Assembly (NCBI RefSeq): GCF_026168105.1
Contig: NZ_LBMW01000012.1
Location: forward strand, 62,001 to 126,000
DNA: 64,000 bases
Direction of reading: 5' to 3'
DNA from: Streptomyces hygroscopicus
GTDB taxonomy: Bacteria; Actinomycetota; Actinomycetes; Streptomycetales; Streptomycetaceae
Part shown: in pieces, positions 1 to 11,210 of the stretch
Layout: every line of letters begins with the position of its first letter
Position numbering within the stretch: position 1 is the stretch's first letter
The notes under the pieces: generated by a model
The model's input: only the letters and a program-made list of their open reading frames with translations
What the model was told of the DNA's origin: nothing
Databases searched by the model: none
Translations under genes and position numbers: made by a program

Positions 1-102
1 CGGCCGCGGCATGGCTGAGGGTGAACGGCACATCGGCTCCCGCGGCAATCGCTGGCCGGGCACAACCACCCGGCGATCACAGACATCCAGTATGAGGGAC
101 GC

Positions 103-168
103 ATGAAAAAGGTGAGGCGAATCGGCCGTCTCCTGCGTCCGGCCGAAGCACACATGACCAAGTGGTGA
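103..168 (+). CDS. Possible 21-aa basic micro-ORF
   Basis: A short frame starts with ATG, has a GAGGGA ribosome-site-like sequence just upstream, and encodes a very basic peptide beginning MKKVRRIGRLL and ending in Trp. The stop is followed three bases later by a 9-bp hairpin, an arrangement that would suit a leader peptide or a small independent transcript. I do not recognise a family. With only 21 codons this could easily be chance. It could also be a regulatory leader of the downstream transglycosylase gene. Confidence 0.25.
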   Translation: MKKVRRIGRLLRPAEAHMTKW

Positions 169-171
169 AAA

Positions 172-193
172 CCGGGCGCCAACGGGTGCCCGG
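172..193 (+). terminator. Hairpin after the micro-ORF
   Basis: CCGGGCGCC pairs with GGTGCCCGG across an AACG loop: nine pairs, one of them G-U. There is no T tract, which is common for Streptomyces terminators. It could also be an attenuator ahead of the transglycosylase gene. Confidence 0.35.
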
Positions 194-302
194 GTGGGGG
201 AAGTTGTCGTAGGGTCACTGGGTCGCCGCGTCCGGCGCATGGTCGAACACAAATGGCACCACAACAGCACACACAAGGTCGTCGACGGGAGGGGTTCACT
301 CA

Positions 303-2036
303 ATGGCGGCGCAAATCGGCAGGAGGTTGCGCAAGGGTGCGGCAACCACCGCTGTGGCCGCGGCCGCGGTCGCTGCTCTGACCGCGTCCCAGGCTCCGGG
401 AGCCACCATCGACGACCAGAACAGACGGGCCACCGGTGCCCAGGCCACCCCCGACGCCACCGGCAACGGCGACGGCACCGCCACCGGCAACGGCGGGTAC
501 TACACCGACCTCCCCCCGCTCAACAGCCCCACTGGGACACCCAGTCCGAGCGCCGGACCGGCCACCGGCGCCATCGGCACCGGGGAGGCCGGACTCCCCG
601 CCACGGTCCTCGACGCCTACAAGAAGGCCGCGGCCGAACTCGGGCGGTCCAAGCCGGGCTGCAACCTGCCCTGGCAGCTCCTCGCCGCCATCGGCCAGGT
701 CGAGTCCGGCCAGGCCGACGGCGGCCGGGTCGACGCGAACGGCACGACGTACTCGAAGATCCTGGGCCCGGTCCTCGACGGCAACGGCTTCGCGGCGATC
801 AAGGACACCGACCACGGTGCCTACGACGGCGACACCACCTATGACCGCGCGGTCGGCCCCATGCAGTTCATCCCGTCCACCTGGGCCTGGGCGGGCCGCG
901 ACGGCAACGGCGACGGCGTCAAGGACCCCAACAACATCTACGACGCCGCCCTCGCCGCCGCCCACTACCTGTGCCGCTCCGACCGCGACCTGTCGGTCCA
1001 GGCCGACATGAACGAGGCCGTCCTCGGCTACAACAACTCGCAGGACTATCTGAACACCGTCCTTTCCTGGTACGAGTACTACCGCAAGGGCACCCACTCG
1101 ATCCCGGACGGCACGGGCACGGCGCCCTCGCACCGCAGCGACGACAACTCCGGCGCGAACCCTGTCCCCACGCCCCCGGTGCCGCAGAAGACCAAGAAGC
1201 CCGGCACCCACAAGCCGGACAGCGGCCCCACCCCCGGTACCACCCCGGGCCCGACCCCGCCGCCGGGCAAGCCCGCCCCATCGCCCACTCCGCCCACCCC
1301 CACCGACACGGTGGACCATCTGGCGGACGGCGGAACCGGAAGGCTGTCCGCAATGGCGGGCCACACCTTCGCCCAGAAGATCGTGGTGAAGGCCGTGACC
1401 AAGGACGGCAAGTCCGTGCCGAAGGTCCGTGTACGGTTCATGATCACCGGCGACACGGACGCCACCTTCACCGGGGGCGAAACGGTGGCGACCGTCGTCT
1501 CCGACAACATGGGCAAGGCCACGGCACCCGCGCTGGCCGCGGGCGAGAAGACCGGCGACTTCAAGGTCCGCGCCCTCGTCGTGGGCCGCACGGTCACCGG
1601 CCTCGACTACCCGGTCACCGTCACCGAACGCCGGGCCGACACGCTCGCCCGCACCAGCGACACCGAGCTGACCTGCACCCCCGGTGGTGAGTTCGCCGAC
1701 CAGGTCGAGGTGAAGGCGACGTACAAGGGCGCCGTCGCCGACGGCGTCGCGGCCACCGCGACCCTCGTCAAGTCGGCCGACGACCCGACCGAGAACGACA
1801 AGGGCCCCTACTTCAAGGACGCCGACAGCAAGACCGTACGCACGCTCACGGGCCTCAAGACCGACGCAAAGGGCCTGCTGAAGCTCCCGAAGCTGTACGC
1901 CGACAGCACGACCGGCACGTTCCTGCTGCGCATTACCACCGCAGGCGGCGCCACCCTGACGGTGGAACTGAAGGTCGCGGCGGCCGCCCCTCCGGCGAGC
2001 CCCAGCCCCAGTCCCACTCCCAGCCCCAGCGCATAG
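303..2036 (+). CDS. Secreted lytic transglycosylase with Pro/Thr-rich linker
   Basis: This is a 577-aa cell-wall hydrolase expected to cleave peptidoglycan glycan strands outside the membrane. Residues 1-33 form a signal peptide (basic start, Ala-rich core). The SLT/MltB-like catalytic domain spans about 100-265; the likely catalytic Glu is E134 in IGQVESG, followed by the substrate-groove motifs GPMQFIPSTW and the GYNNS segment. A Pro/Thr-rich wall-spanning linker follows (about 280-335). The rest resembles Ig-like domains seen on surface proteins. The ATG was chosen because it gives the complete signal peptide. A strong hairpin terminator follows, so the gene is probably monocistronic. The exact glycan specificity is not visible. 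Confidence 0.88.
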   Translation: MAAQIGRRLRKGAATTAVAAAAVAALTASQAPGATIDDQNRRATGAQATPDATGNGDGTATGNGGYYTDLPPLNSPTGTPSPSAGPATGAIGTGEAGLPATVLDAYKKAAAELGRSKPGCNLPWQLLAAIGQVESGQADGGRVDANGTTYSKILGPVLDGNGFAAIKDTDHGAYDGDTTYDRAVGPMQFIPSTWAWAGRDGNGDGVKDPNNIYDAALAAAHYLCRSDRDLSVQADMNEAVLGYNNSQDYLNTVLSWYEYYRKGTHSIPDGTGTAPSHRSDDNSGANPVPTPPVPQKTKKPGTHKPDSGPTPGTTPGPTPPPGKPAPSPTPPTPTDTVDHLADGGTGRLSAMAGHTFAQKIVVKAVTKDGKSVPKVRVRFMITGDTDATFTGGETVATVVSDNMGKATAPALAAGEKTGDFKVRALVVGRTVTGLDYPVTVTERRADTLARTSDTELTCTPGGEFADQVEVKATYKGAVADGVAATATLVKSADDPTENDKGPYFKDADSKTVRTLTGLKTDAKGLLKLPKLYADSTTGTFLLRITTAGGATLTVELKVAAAAPPASPSPSPTPSPSA

Positions 2037-2055
2037 CGCCGCATCTCCACCGTGC

Positions 2056-2098
2056 ACGACGGCGGCGCCCCTCCCACGCGGAGGGGCGCCGCCGTCGT
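2056..2098 (+). terminator. Terminator of the transglycosylase gene
   Basis: A perfect 19-bp inverted repeat (2056-2074 with 2080-2098) encloses a five-base loop just after the stop codon. There is no T tract, typical of Streptomyces hairpin terminators. Confidence 0.85.
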
Positions 2099-2184
2099 AC
2101 GCGCGAGCTGTTCTCATCTCACGCGCCCGTTGCTACCGTGCCGGATCTGACGACATATCAGTTCCCGTGTTCGGGGAGGCCCGT

Positions 2185-2319
2185 ATGCGTGCCCTCGTCG
2201 CCGCCGCGATCGGTCTCACCGCGGCGTTCGCCCTGGTGTTCACCATGACGGCCATGGGTTCGCCATCCGGCAGCACGTCCCCGAAACCGCTGCTGACGAC
2301 GGTGCCGGCACATCCGTGA
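2185..2319 (+). CDS. Small SPW_0924-type membrane-associated protein (44 aa)
   Basis: This frame encodes a 44-residue protein starting MRALVAAAIGLTAAFALVF and ending PLLTTVPAHP. The N-terminal half is one hydrophobic helix; the rest is a short Ser/Pro tail. Its length, helix and tail match the small Streptomyces proteins called SPW_0924 family, which I recall next to DUF3068 genes as here (34 bp upstream of it). A GGGGAGG ribosome site precedes the ATG. The function is unknown. It may be a small membrane partner of the DUF3068 protein, but that rests only on position. Confidence 0.75.
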   Translation: MRALVAAAIGLTAAFALVFTMTAMGSPSGSTSPKPLLTTVPAHP

Positions 2320-2353
2320 CCGTACGAGCCGTCCGTCCGGGAGGGAGGCCGGG

Positions 2354-3335
2354 ATGCGCCGCAAGGCCAGCCTGATCCTGCTCGCCTTCGCCGTGTTCTT
2401 CGCGGCGCTGTCCCCGCTCCTGCGCTGGTACGCCTTCCCGCACCTGGCCAAGGTCCCCGCGAACCAGTACCAGAACATGGTCCTGGAGGCAAAGAACGCC
2501 ACCCTCCTCGACTACACCACCATGAAGTCCCGCACGGTCCCCGAGGTCACCATCGTGCAGACCCTCAGGGGCAACGTGGAGGCCGCGAAGAAGATCGAGA
2601 AGTCGGCCGGCCGGGACGTCGTGGTCTGGGACGGCCTGTCCTATGTACAGGGGCCCGACGGCAAGATGGTCTCCCGCATCCCCGAGCGCTACATCTTCGA
2701 CGCGCACAGCCAGGAGCCCGTCCACGCCACCGGCGAGACGGTCGACGGCGACCCTGTCCGGCGCGACGGCATCGAGTTCAAGTGGCCGTTCCTGACGGAG
2801 AAGAGGGACTACGAGTACTTCGACGCGCAGGCACGCGTCACGGCCCCCATCCATTACAAGGGCACGCAGGACTTCCGGGGCCTGAAGGTCTACTACTTCG
2901 AACAGACCATCCCCTGGACCCGGGTTCCCTTCCCCAGGACCATGCCCGTGCAGGGCATCACTCCCGAATCGGTCGCCAAGACCGGCACGACCCGCTGGTA
3001 CACCACGGTCCGCAGGTTCTGGGTCGAGCCCCTCACCGGCGCGCCCGTCTACGGCGAGGAGATCCACAAGGAGGAGCTGCGAGGCGGCACGCTCCTCGGG
3101 GGCCGCGACAAGGTCACCGCATTCGCGGGAGACGTGAAGATGCGCGAGGACTACATCCGGTCCACGGTGGCCCTCGTCAAGCACAACCGCCTGCTGATCC
3201 TGCTGCTGACCTCCTACCTGCCGTGGGGCTTCCTCTTCCTGGGCGTCTGCCTGCTGTCGCTGTCCCTGTACCTGGAGGCGCGGGGCCGCCGCCCGGACGA
3301 CCCGGCGCCCACCGAGGAGACGGCCCCGGAGCCGG

Positions 3336-3346
<11 letters not shown>
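2354..3346 (+). CDS. DUF3068 (PorA-like family) membrane protein
   Basis: This 330-aa protein has an N-terminal hydrophobic helix (about 5-22), a large extracytoplasmic domain, and a C-terminal helix around residues 280-305 followed by an acidic tail. The two-helix layout with an external domain matches DUF3068, named after corynebacterial porin relatives although no channel function is shown here. GGGAGG lies upstream of the ATG. It sits downstream of the small SPW_0924-type gene, and its last ten bases overlap the 3' end of the convergent hrpB gene. The role is unknown, probably in the cell envelope. Confidence 0.85.
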
Positions 3347-5846
<2,500 letters not shown>

Positions 5847-5871
5847 CGCACCAGTGTTCCAGGCGGTTCCG

Positions 5872-5931
5872 TCAGGGGAGAAAGGCGTGGTGACACCGCT
5901 CCTTCAGGGGAGAAAGGCGTGGTGACACCGC
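5872..5931. repeat. Tandem 28-bp direct repeat (period 32)
   Basis: Bases 5872-5899 and 5904-5931 are identical over 28 positions. The copy inside the zinc-ribbon gene encodes its last codons and stop; the second copy lies just past the stop. It looks like a recent slippage or duplication of a gene end. Confidence 0.9.
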
Positions 5932-6230
5932 CGGCAGAACAGCTTCCTGTGCCAGTCGGCCCGCCGTTTCGCCGTCTGGGCCACCTTGTCGCGCAGCGAC
6001 ACCAGCCAGAAGCCACCGCCGGCCAGTCCGATGTACCCGAGCCACGCGTCGGAGACGAGCAGGGCGCAGCCCACGGTCAGCAGCCCGAGCGGCGCCGCCC
6101 AGCGCTCGTCGTGCAGTGCGGGAGGAGCGAAGTGCGGTGCCTCGGCCCGCCCCGCGGGCGACAGCGCCCTCCAGTGCGCGCCGAGCTTCGTGATCCTGTC
6201 GCCGCGGCGGCAGACCGTGCAGACGCGCAT
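5904..6230 (-). CDS. Small zinc-ribbon-like membrane protein
   Basis: This 108-aa protein has a CTVC pair at its N-terminus and a CRRC pair near its C-terminus, with one or two hydrophobic helices between them (LGLLTVGCALLVSDAWLGYIG). The two Cys pairs could come together as one zinc ribbon at the membrane face. I chose the ATG at 6230 because a G-rich site lies about eight bases upstream. An in-frame ATG at 6293 would add 21 residues but has no ribosome site. The family is a conserved Streptomyces hypothetical. The end of the gene is duplicated downstream. Confidence 0.6.
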   Translation of the reverse strand: MRVCTVCRRGDRITKLGAHWRALSPAGRAEAPHFAPPALHDERWAAPLGLLTVGCALLVSDAWLGYIGLAGGGFWLVSLRDKVAQTAKRRADWHRKLFCRRCHHAFLP

Positions 6231-6393
6231 GCGCGCACCCCCCGACGCCGGGCACTGCGGAACCGCAGCCTTCAGGGTGATATGTCGACTCATCGTTTCT
6301 GCCCGGCCCGCACTCCCGGCATACGCGGGCAACCGCGACCGACGCGAATCGACCGGAACGGCCCCCTGGGACCCGAGCAACGAAGGTCCCTCA

Positions 6394-6470
6394 CGAGCGG
6401 GCCCGGGACGGATCCTTTGGACGCGAGCGGGCCCGGGACGGATCCTTCGGACGCGAGACCGGGAGGGCTC
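6394..6470. repeat. Degenerate 30-bp GC-rich repeats
   Basis: Two nearly identical 30-bp units carrying CGAGCGGGCCCGGGACGG lie in tandem, and a third decayed unit with the same GGGCCCGGGACGG core follows near 6480. The core contains the palindrome GGGCCC. The region lies between the zinc-ribbon gene and the methyltransferase 3' end, so it could act as a terminator-like structure, but no simple hairpin dominates. Confidence 0.6.
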
Positions 6471-6568
6471 CCGGCCGCGGGCCCGGGACGGGCTCCCTCG
6501 GTCACGGGATACGGAAGCGCCCTCAGCCCCCCTCGACGCCTCGGGCCCCCCAAACCGGAACGGCTTCC

Positions 6569-7192
6569 TCAGTCCCGCTCGCACACGAAGATCGCCGTCC
6601 CCGGGATCAGCGCGCCGCGCAACGGCGACCATCCGCCCCACTCCGCCGCGTTCCAGGCGGGCCACTCCGGCTCGACCAGATCGACGAGGCGGAAGCCGGA
6701 GGCCACGACGTCCCGCACCCGGTCGCCGAGCGTCCGGTGGTGCTCGACGTACACCGCCCGGCCTCGCTCGTCCTGCTCGACGTACGGCGTGCGGTCGAAG
6801 TACGAGGCCGACACGGACAGCCCCTCGGGCCCGGGCTCGTCCGGGAACGCCCAGCGGATCGGGTGCGTCACCGAGAACACGAACCGGCCACCGGGGCGCA
6901 GTACCCGGCGCACCTCGCGCAGGACCAGGGCCGGGTCCGCGACGAACGGCAGCGCCCCGTACGCGGAGCACGCCAGGTCGAAGGAGGCGTCCCGGAAGGG
7001 CAGGGCACCGGCGTCGGCCTGGACGAGAGGAAAGGTTCCGCCGATACGCAGCGCGTGCTGGAGCTGGCGGTGGGAGAGGTCCAGGGCCACCGGACGCGCG
7101 CCCTGCCCGGCCAGCCAGCGTGAACACTGTGCCGCGCCGGCGCCGATCTCCAGGACGTCCTTGCCCTTGAGGTCCTCCGGCCGGCCGAGCAA
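6569..7192 (-). CDS. Class I SAM-dependent methyltransferase (N-terminus uncertain)
   Basis: The protein has a Rossmann-type methyltransferase domain with motif I VLEIGAGAAQCSRWL, an acidic residue after ALDLSH, and the motif RVLRPGGRFVFSV. The substrate is unknown. The first normal start in frame is the TTG at 7192 (207 aa), but clear family sequence continues upstream in the same frame (RESSRANRGWWDRNADEYQ and beyond) to about 7385. No ATG, GTG or TTG occurs before the in-frame stop at 7466-7468. A GAGGGAG site precedes ATC codons at 7376-7381, so translation may begin at a rare codon. Otherwise the true start has been lost. Confidence 0.75.
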   Translation of the reverse strand: MLGRPEDLKGKDVLEIGAGAAQCSRWLAGQGARPVALDLSHRQLQHALRIGGTFPLVQADAGALPFRDASFDLACSAYGALPFVADPALVLREVRRVLRPGGRFVFSVTHPIRWAFPDEPGPEGLSVSASYFDRTPYVEQDERGRAVYVEHHRTLGDRVRDVVASGFRLVDLVEPEWPAWNAAEWGGWSPLRGALIPGTAIFVCERD

Positions 7193-7774
7193 CTCGGCCT
7201 CGACCTCGTCGAGCCCCTCGGGACCCCATACGAAGCGGTCGTCACCGAGGAACGTGCCGTGCTCGATCTGGTACTCGTCCGCGTTCCGGTCCCACCAGCC
7301 CCGATTGGCCCGGGAACTCTCTCTGACGTCCGCCGAGCGCCGGGTGGCTTCCGGCTCGAACTGTTCGGCCTCTTGGATGATCGGCTCCCTCGTCGTACTC
7401 TTCCGTCCAACCCGCCTCGGCGGTGTCGCCGAGAGGTGTCCCAGGACCTGCCCGGCCCAGTGGCGTCAATCCGGTGTGCGGCCGGGGCCACGTGGCGTCT
7501 TGTGCCTGTTATGCGGCGATCCGCCCCGGGTGTGCGCCTTCGCGCATTGACCCTGCCCGGCTGCCCCCGTATGCTACAAGTTGCGCTGCGGGCCTGCGCA
7601 CCTCAGACGTAGCAGGCTGCGCTCGCATCTGTTGTATGTCCCCTCGGTTGTCGAGGCGCCACCGGAGTTCTTGGGGTGGCGCTTCCTTGGCTGTCCGGCT
7701 TCTGCAGAGCGAAACGGGCTCCCGGCGTAAGCAGTACCTACGACTTCAATGTCCGTACCGGAGCCCTTTCCCAC

Positions 7775-9265
7775 ATGACGAGCAGCACCGAGACCACCGC
7801 CACCACCCCGCAGGTAGCGGTCAACGACATCGGTAACGAGGAAGCGTTCCTCGCAGCGATCGACGAGACGATCAAGTACTTCAACGACGGCGACATCGTC
7901 GACGGCGTCATCGTGAAGGTCGACCGGGACGAGGTCCTGCTCGACATCGGTTACAAGACCGAAGGTGTCATCCCGAGCCGCGAACTCTCGATCAAGCACG
8001 ACGTCGACCCGAACGAGGTCGTTGCCGTCGGCGACGAGATCGAGGCCCTGGTCCTCCAGAAGGAGGACAAGGAAGGCCGCCTGATCCTCTCGAAGAAGCG
8101 CGCCCAGTACGAGCGTGCCTGGGGCACCATCGAGAAGATCAAGGAAGAGGACGGCATCGTCACCGGTACCGTCATCGAGGTCGTCAAGGGCGGTCTCATC
8201 CTCGACATCGGCCTCCGTGGCTTCCTCCCGGCCTCCCTGGTCGAGATGCGCCGCGTCCGCGACCTCCAGCCGTACGTCGGCAAGGAGCTCGAGGCCAAGA
8301 TCATCGAGCTGGACAAGAACCGCAACAACGTGGTGCTGTCCCGCCGTGCCTGGCTCGAGCAGACCCAGTCCGAGGTCCGCCAGACGTTCCTCACGACCCT
8401 GCAGAAGGGTCAGGTCCGTTCCGGTGTGGTCTCCTCGATCGTCAACTTCGGTGCCTTCGTGGACCTGGGTGGCGTCGACGGTCTGGTCCACGTTTCCGAG
8501 CTGTCCTGGAAGCACATCGACCACCCGTCCGAGGTCGTCGAGGTCGGCCAGGAGGTCACCGTCGAGGTTCTCGACGTCGACATGGACCGCGAGCGTGTCT
8601 CCCTGTCGCTGAAGGCGACCCAGGAAGACCCGTGGCAGCAGTTCGCCCGCACCCACCAGATCGGCCAGGTCGTGCCCGGCAAGGTCACGAAGCTGGTTCC
8701 GTTCGGTGCGTTCGTCCGGGTGGACGAGGGCATCGAGGGTCTGGTCCACATCTCCGAGCTGGCCGAGCGCCACGTGGAGATCCCGGAGCAGGTCGTCCAG
8801 GTCAACGACGAGATCTTCGTCAAGGTCATCGACATCGACCTGGAGCGTCGCCGGATCTCGCTGTCCCTCAAGCAGGCCAACGAGTCCTTCGGTGCCGACC
8901 CGGCGTCGGTCGAGTTCGACCCGACCCTGTACGGCATGGCCGCGTCGTACGACGACCAGGGCAACTACATCTACCCCGAGGGCTTCGACCCGGAGACCAA
9001 CGACTGGCTGTCGGGCTACGAGAAGCAGCGCGAGGAGTGGGAGCGCCAGTACGCCGAGGCGCAGGCCCGCTTCGAGCAGCACCAGCAGCAGGTCATCAAG
9101 TCCCGCGAGGCGGACGCCGCTGCCGCTGCCGAGGGCGGCGAGGCCGCCGCTCCGGCCGCGTCCGGCGGTTCGTACTCCTCCGAGGGCGGCGACACCTCCG
9201 GTGCCCTCGCCTCGGACGAGGCGCTGGCTGCCCTGCGCGAGAAGCTGGCCGGCGGCCAGAGCTGA
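7775..9265 (+). CDS. rpsA: 30S ribosomal protein S1
   Basis: This 496-aa protein has four S1 RNA-binding repeats (about residues 38-107, 125-192, 210-278 and 295-364), the usual actinobacterial number, followed by an acidic, Ala-rich tail. It helps the 30S subunit bind mRNA. Codon use is highly biased, as expected for a strongly expressed gene. I chose the ATG opening MTSSTETTATTPQVAVND because an earlier in-frame GTG would add a non-conserved extension, and GGAG lies upstream. A long leader precedes it, and a strong terminator follows. Confidence 0.97.
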   Translation: MTSSTETTATTPQVAVNDIGNEEAFLAAIDETIKYFNDGDIVDGVIVKVDRDEVLLDIGYKTEGVIPSRELSIKHDVDPNEVVAVGDEIEALVLQKEDKEGRLILSKKRAQYERAWGTIEKIKEEDGIVTGTVIEVVKGGLILDIGLRGFLPASLVEMRRVRDLQPYVGKELEAKIIELDKNRNNVVLSRRAWLEQTQSEVRQTFLTTLQKGQVRSGVVSSIVNFGAFVDLGGVDGLVHVSELSWKHIDHPSEVVEVGQEVTVEVLDVDMDRERVSLSLKATQEDPWQQFARTHQIGQVVPGKVTKLVPFGAFVRVDEGIEGLVHISELAERHVEIPEQVVQVNDEIFVKVIDIDLERRRISLSLKQANESFGADPASVEFDPTLYGMAASYDDQGNYIYPEGFDPETNDWLSGYEKQREEWERQYAEAQARFEQHQQQVIKSREADAAAAAEGGEAAAPAASGGSYSSEGGDTSGALASDEALAALREKLAGGQS

Positions 9266-9293
9266 CCGCTCGTCGCTGAGGCCCAGCCGTTGA

Positions 9294-9329
9294 CTGAGGG
9301 CCCGCACCCCCTGGGGTGCGGGCCCTCAG
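9294..9329 (+). terminator. rpsA terminator
   Basis: A perfect 17-bp inverted repeat (9294-9310 with 9313-9329) has only two unpaired bases in the strict loop, and lies 28 bases after the rpsA stop. It has no T tract but is very stable. Confidence 0.9.
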
Positions 9330-9561
9330 CACGTTGATCGTTGCCACGGGCCTTCCCGTGCCAGGCGCACGACGAGCCCGCAGGAGGGGCCGGGCAGGGC
9401 TGTCACCGCACTCCACGCACGTGCGCCGACAGGTGACCGCTTGTGCCGAGCAGTGAGCGCGTGTGCCGCGAGGTGACGAAGCGTCGACGTGGCGGATACG
9501 GCCGGGAATGCCCTCGCCCTGCACCACGTTGTGCAGTACGAACACGAGGAGGAGCGGTCTA

Positions 9562-10500
9562 GTGCTTGATCCGCAGGGTTTGTACGCATGGGAGCCGAAG
9601 GGCCTGGCCGTCGTCGACACGGCGCTCGCCCAGGAGTCGGCCGGCCTGGTCATGCTCTACCACTTCGACGGATACATCGACGCGGGTGAGACCGGCGACC
9701 AGATCGTCGACCGGCTTCTCGACTCGCTGCCCCACCAGGTCGTGGCCCGTTTCGACCACGACCGGCTCGTTGACTACCGGGCCCGCCGCCCGCTGCTCAC
9801 CTTCAAGCGTGACCGCTGGAGCGAGTACGAGGTGCCCGCGATCGAGGTGCGCCTGGTCCAGGACGCCACCGGGGCACCCTTCCTGGTGCTGTCCGGACCG
9901 GAGCCGGACGTGGAGTGGGAGCGCTTCGCCGCGGCCGTCCGGCAGATCGTGGAGCGGCTCGGGGTCCGTCTGTCCGTGAACTTCCACGGCATTCCCATGG
10001 GCGTGCCGCACACCCGCCCCGTGGGCCTCACCCCGCACGGCAACCGCACCGAGCTGGTGCCGGGCCACCGCAGCCCCTTCGAGGAGGCGCAGGTCCCCGG
10101 AAGTGCCGAGTCCCTGGTGGAGTACCGCCTGATGGAGGCCGGACACGACGTCCTGGGCGTCGCCGCGCACGTCCCCCACTACATCGCCCGCTCCGCGTAT
10201 CCGGACGCCGCGCTGACCGTCCTGGAGGCCATCACGGCCGCGACGGGCCTCGTCCTGCCGGCGGTCGCGCATTCCCTGCGCACGGACGCGTACCGCACGC
10301 AGACGGAGATCGACCGGCAGATCCAGGAGGGCGACGAGGAGTTGGTCGCGCTCATCCAGGGACTCGAGCACCAGTACGATGCCGCCGCCGGTGCCGAGAC
10401 GCGCGGCAATATGCTCGCGGAGCCCGTGGAGATCCCGTCCGCGGATGAGATCGGGCAGGAGTTCGAACGCTTCCTCGCGGAGCGCGAGGGCGATGGCTGA
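9562..10500 (+). CDS. PAC2 family protein
   Basis: This 312-aa protein belongs to the PAC2 (proteasome assembly chaperone 2-like) family common in actinobacteria. The opening GLYAWEPKG, the FDGYIDAG segment and the region [13 protein letters not shown] match that family. In actinobacteria these proteins are cytoplasmic and their role is not settled; an involvement in proteasome or ligase-like processes is only suggested by the name. The GTG start was chosen for the GAGGAGGAG ribosome site just upstream. The coaE gene begins 51 bases after its stop and has its own promoter-like motif. Confidence 0.85.
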   Translation: MLDPQGLYAWEPKGLAVVDTALAQESAGLVMLYHFDGYIDAGETGDQIVDRLLDSLPHQVVARFDHDRLVDYRARRPLLTFKRDRWSEYEVPAIEVRLVQDATGAPFLVLSGPEPDVEWERFAAAVRQIVERLGVRLSVNFHGIPMGVPHTRPVGLTPHGNRTELVPGHRSPFEEAQVPGSAESLVEYRLMEAGHDVLGVAAHVPHYIARSAYPDAALTVLEAITAATGLVLPAVAHSLRTDAYRTQTEIDRQIQEGDEELVALIQGLEHQYDAAAGAETRGNMLAEPVEIPSADEIGQEFERFLAEREGDG

Positions 10501-10521
10501 GCGGACGGGCCTGCCGCTGCG

Positions 10522-10544
10522 CCGTCAGTGGCAGGCCGTAGGCT
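10522..10544 (+). promoter_or_regulatory. RecA-independent DNA-damage-type promoter upstream of coaE
   Basis: The sequence is CCGTCAGTG, eight bases, then TAGGCT, matching the core GTCAGTG-N8-TA-N3-T but with CC in place of TT at the front. The TA-N3-T box ends seven bases before the coaE ATG, which predicts a leaderless mRNA. It is the weakest of the six sites of this type in the window. Confidence 0.5.
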
Positions 10545-10551
10545 TCCCGTC

Positions 10552-11160
10552 ATGCTGAAGGTGGGCCTGACCGGCGGTATCGGCGCCGGCAAGAGCGAGG
10601 TGTCGCGGCTGCTCGTGGAGTGCGGGGCCGTGCTGATCGACGCGGACCGCATCGCGCGCGAGGTCGTCGCACCCGGGACTCCCGGGCTCGCGGCGGTCGT
10701 CGAGGTCTTCGGGGAGGACGTCCTCGCCCCGGACGGCGGCCTGGACCGCCCCAAGCTGGGTTCCATCGTCTTCGCCGACCCCGAGAAGCTCGCTGCTCTG
10801 AACTCGATCGTGCACCCCCTGGTGGGCGCCCGCTCCCGCGAACTGGAGACAGCCGCACCCGAGGGCGCGGTGGTCGTCCACGACGTCCCCCTCCTCGCCG
10901 AGAACGGACTCGCCCCGCTCTACGACGTGGTGGTCGTGGTCGATGCCGACCCCGCCACTCAGCTCGGCCGGCTCGTCCGCCGACGAGGAATGACCGAGGA
11001 GGACGCACGCGCGCGCATGGCTGCTCAGGCGACGCGCGAGAAGCGACTGGAGATCGCGGACATCGTCATCCGCAATGACGGGACCCTGGAAGAGCTGGAG
11101 CGGAGCGTAAGGGACATATGGGTGGATCTCGTTGGCAGGGCGCGGCACCCTCAGGAATAG
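10552..11160 (+). CDS. coaE: Dephospho-CoA kinase
   Basis: This 202-aa enzyme phosphorylates dephospho-CoA at the ribose 3'-OH, the last step of coenzyme A synthesis. It begins [16 protein letters not shown], with the P-loop GGIGAGKS at residues 8-15. The family motifs [17 protein letters not shown] and the VVVVDADP segment are all present. The length is that of a single-domain CoaE without the C-terminal extension found in mycobacteria. The ATG was chosen because the P-loop then sits at its usual position. There is little room for a ribosome site, consistent with a leaderless transcript. Confidence 0.95.
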   Translation: MLKVGLTGGIGAGKSEVSRLLVECGAVLIDADRIAREVVAPGTPGLAAVVEVFGEDVLAPDGGLDRPKLGSIVFADPEKLAALNSIVHPLVGARSRELETAAPEGAVVVHDVPLLAENGLAPLYDVVVVVDADPATQLGRLVRRRGMTEEDARARMAAQATREKRLEIADIVIRNDGTLEELERSVRDIWVDLVGRARHPQE

Positions 11161-11210
11161 CGGCGGCCGACGGGGGCGTTGAACCGGTCCAGTGAGGGAA
11201 GGACTCTGGA

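Larger units (their letters stand above)
1..302. other. Leading intergenic region
   Basis: This stretch precedes the lytic transglycosylase gene. It holds a possible 21-codon open frame (103-168) and a hairpin (172-193). I looked for the ydaO-type c-di-AMP riboswitch that precedes some Streptomyces cell-wall hydrolase genes and did not find its conserved blocks. No longer gene is supported on either strand. Confidence 0.5.

Noticed and set aside
1..302. Possible ydaO-type c-di-AMP riboswitch upstream of the cell-wall hydrolase
   Set aside because: The conserved blocks of that family are not present in recognisable order.
300..2117. Long minus-strand frame opposite the lytic transglycosylase gene
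   Set aside because: Shadow frame without domain or ribosome site. The plus-strand gene has a signal peptide and catalytic motif.
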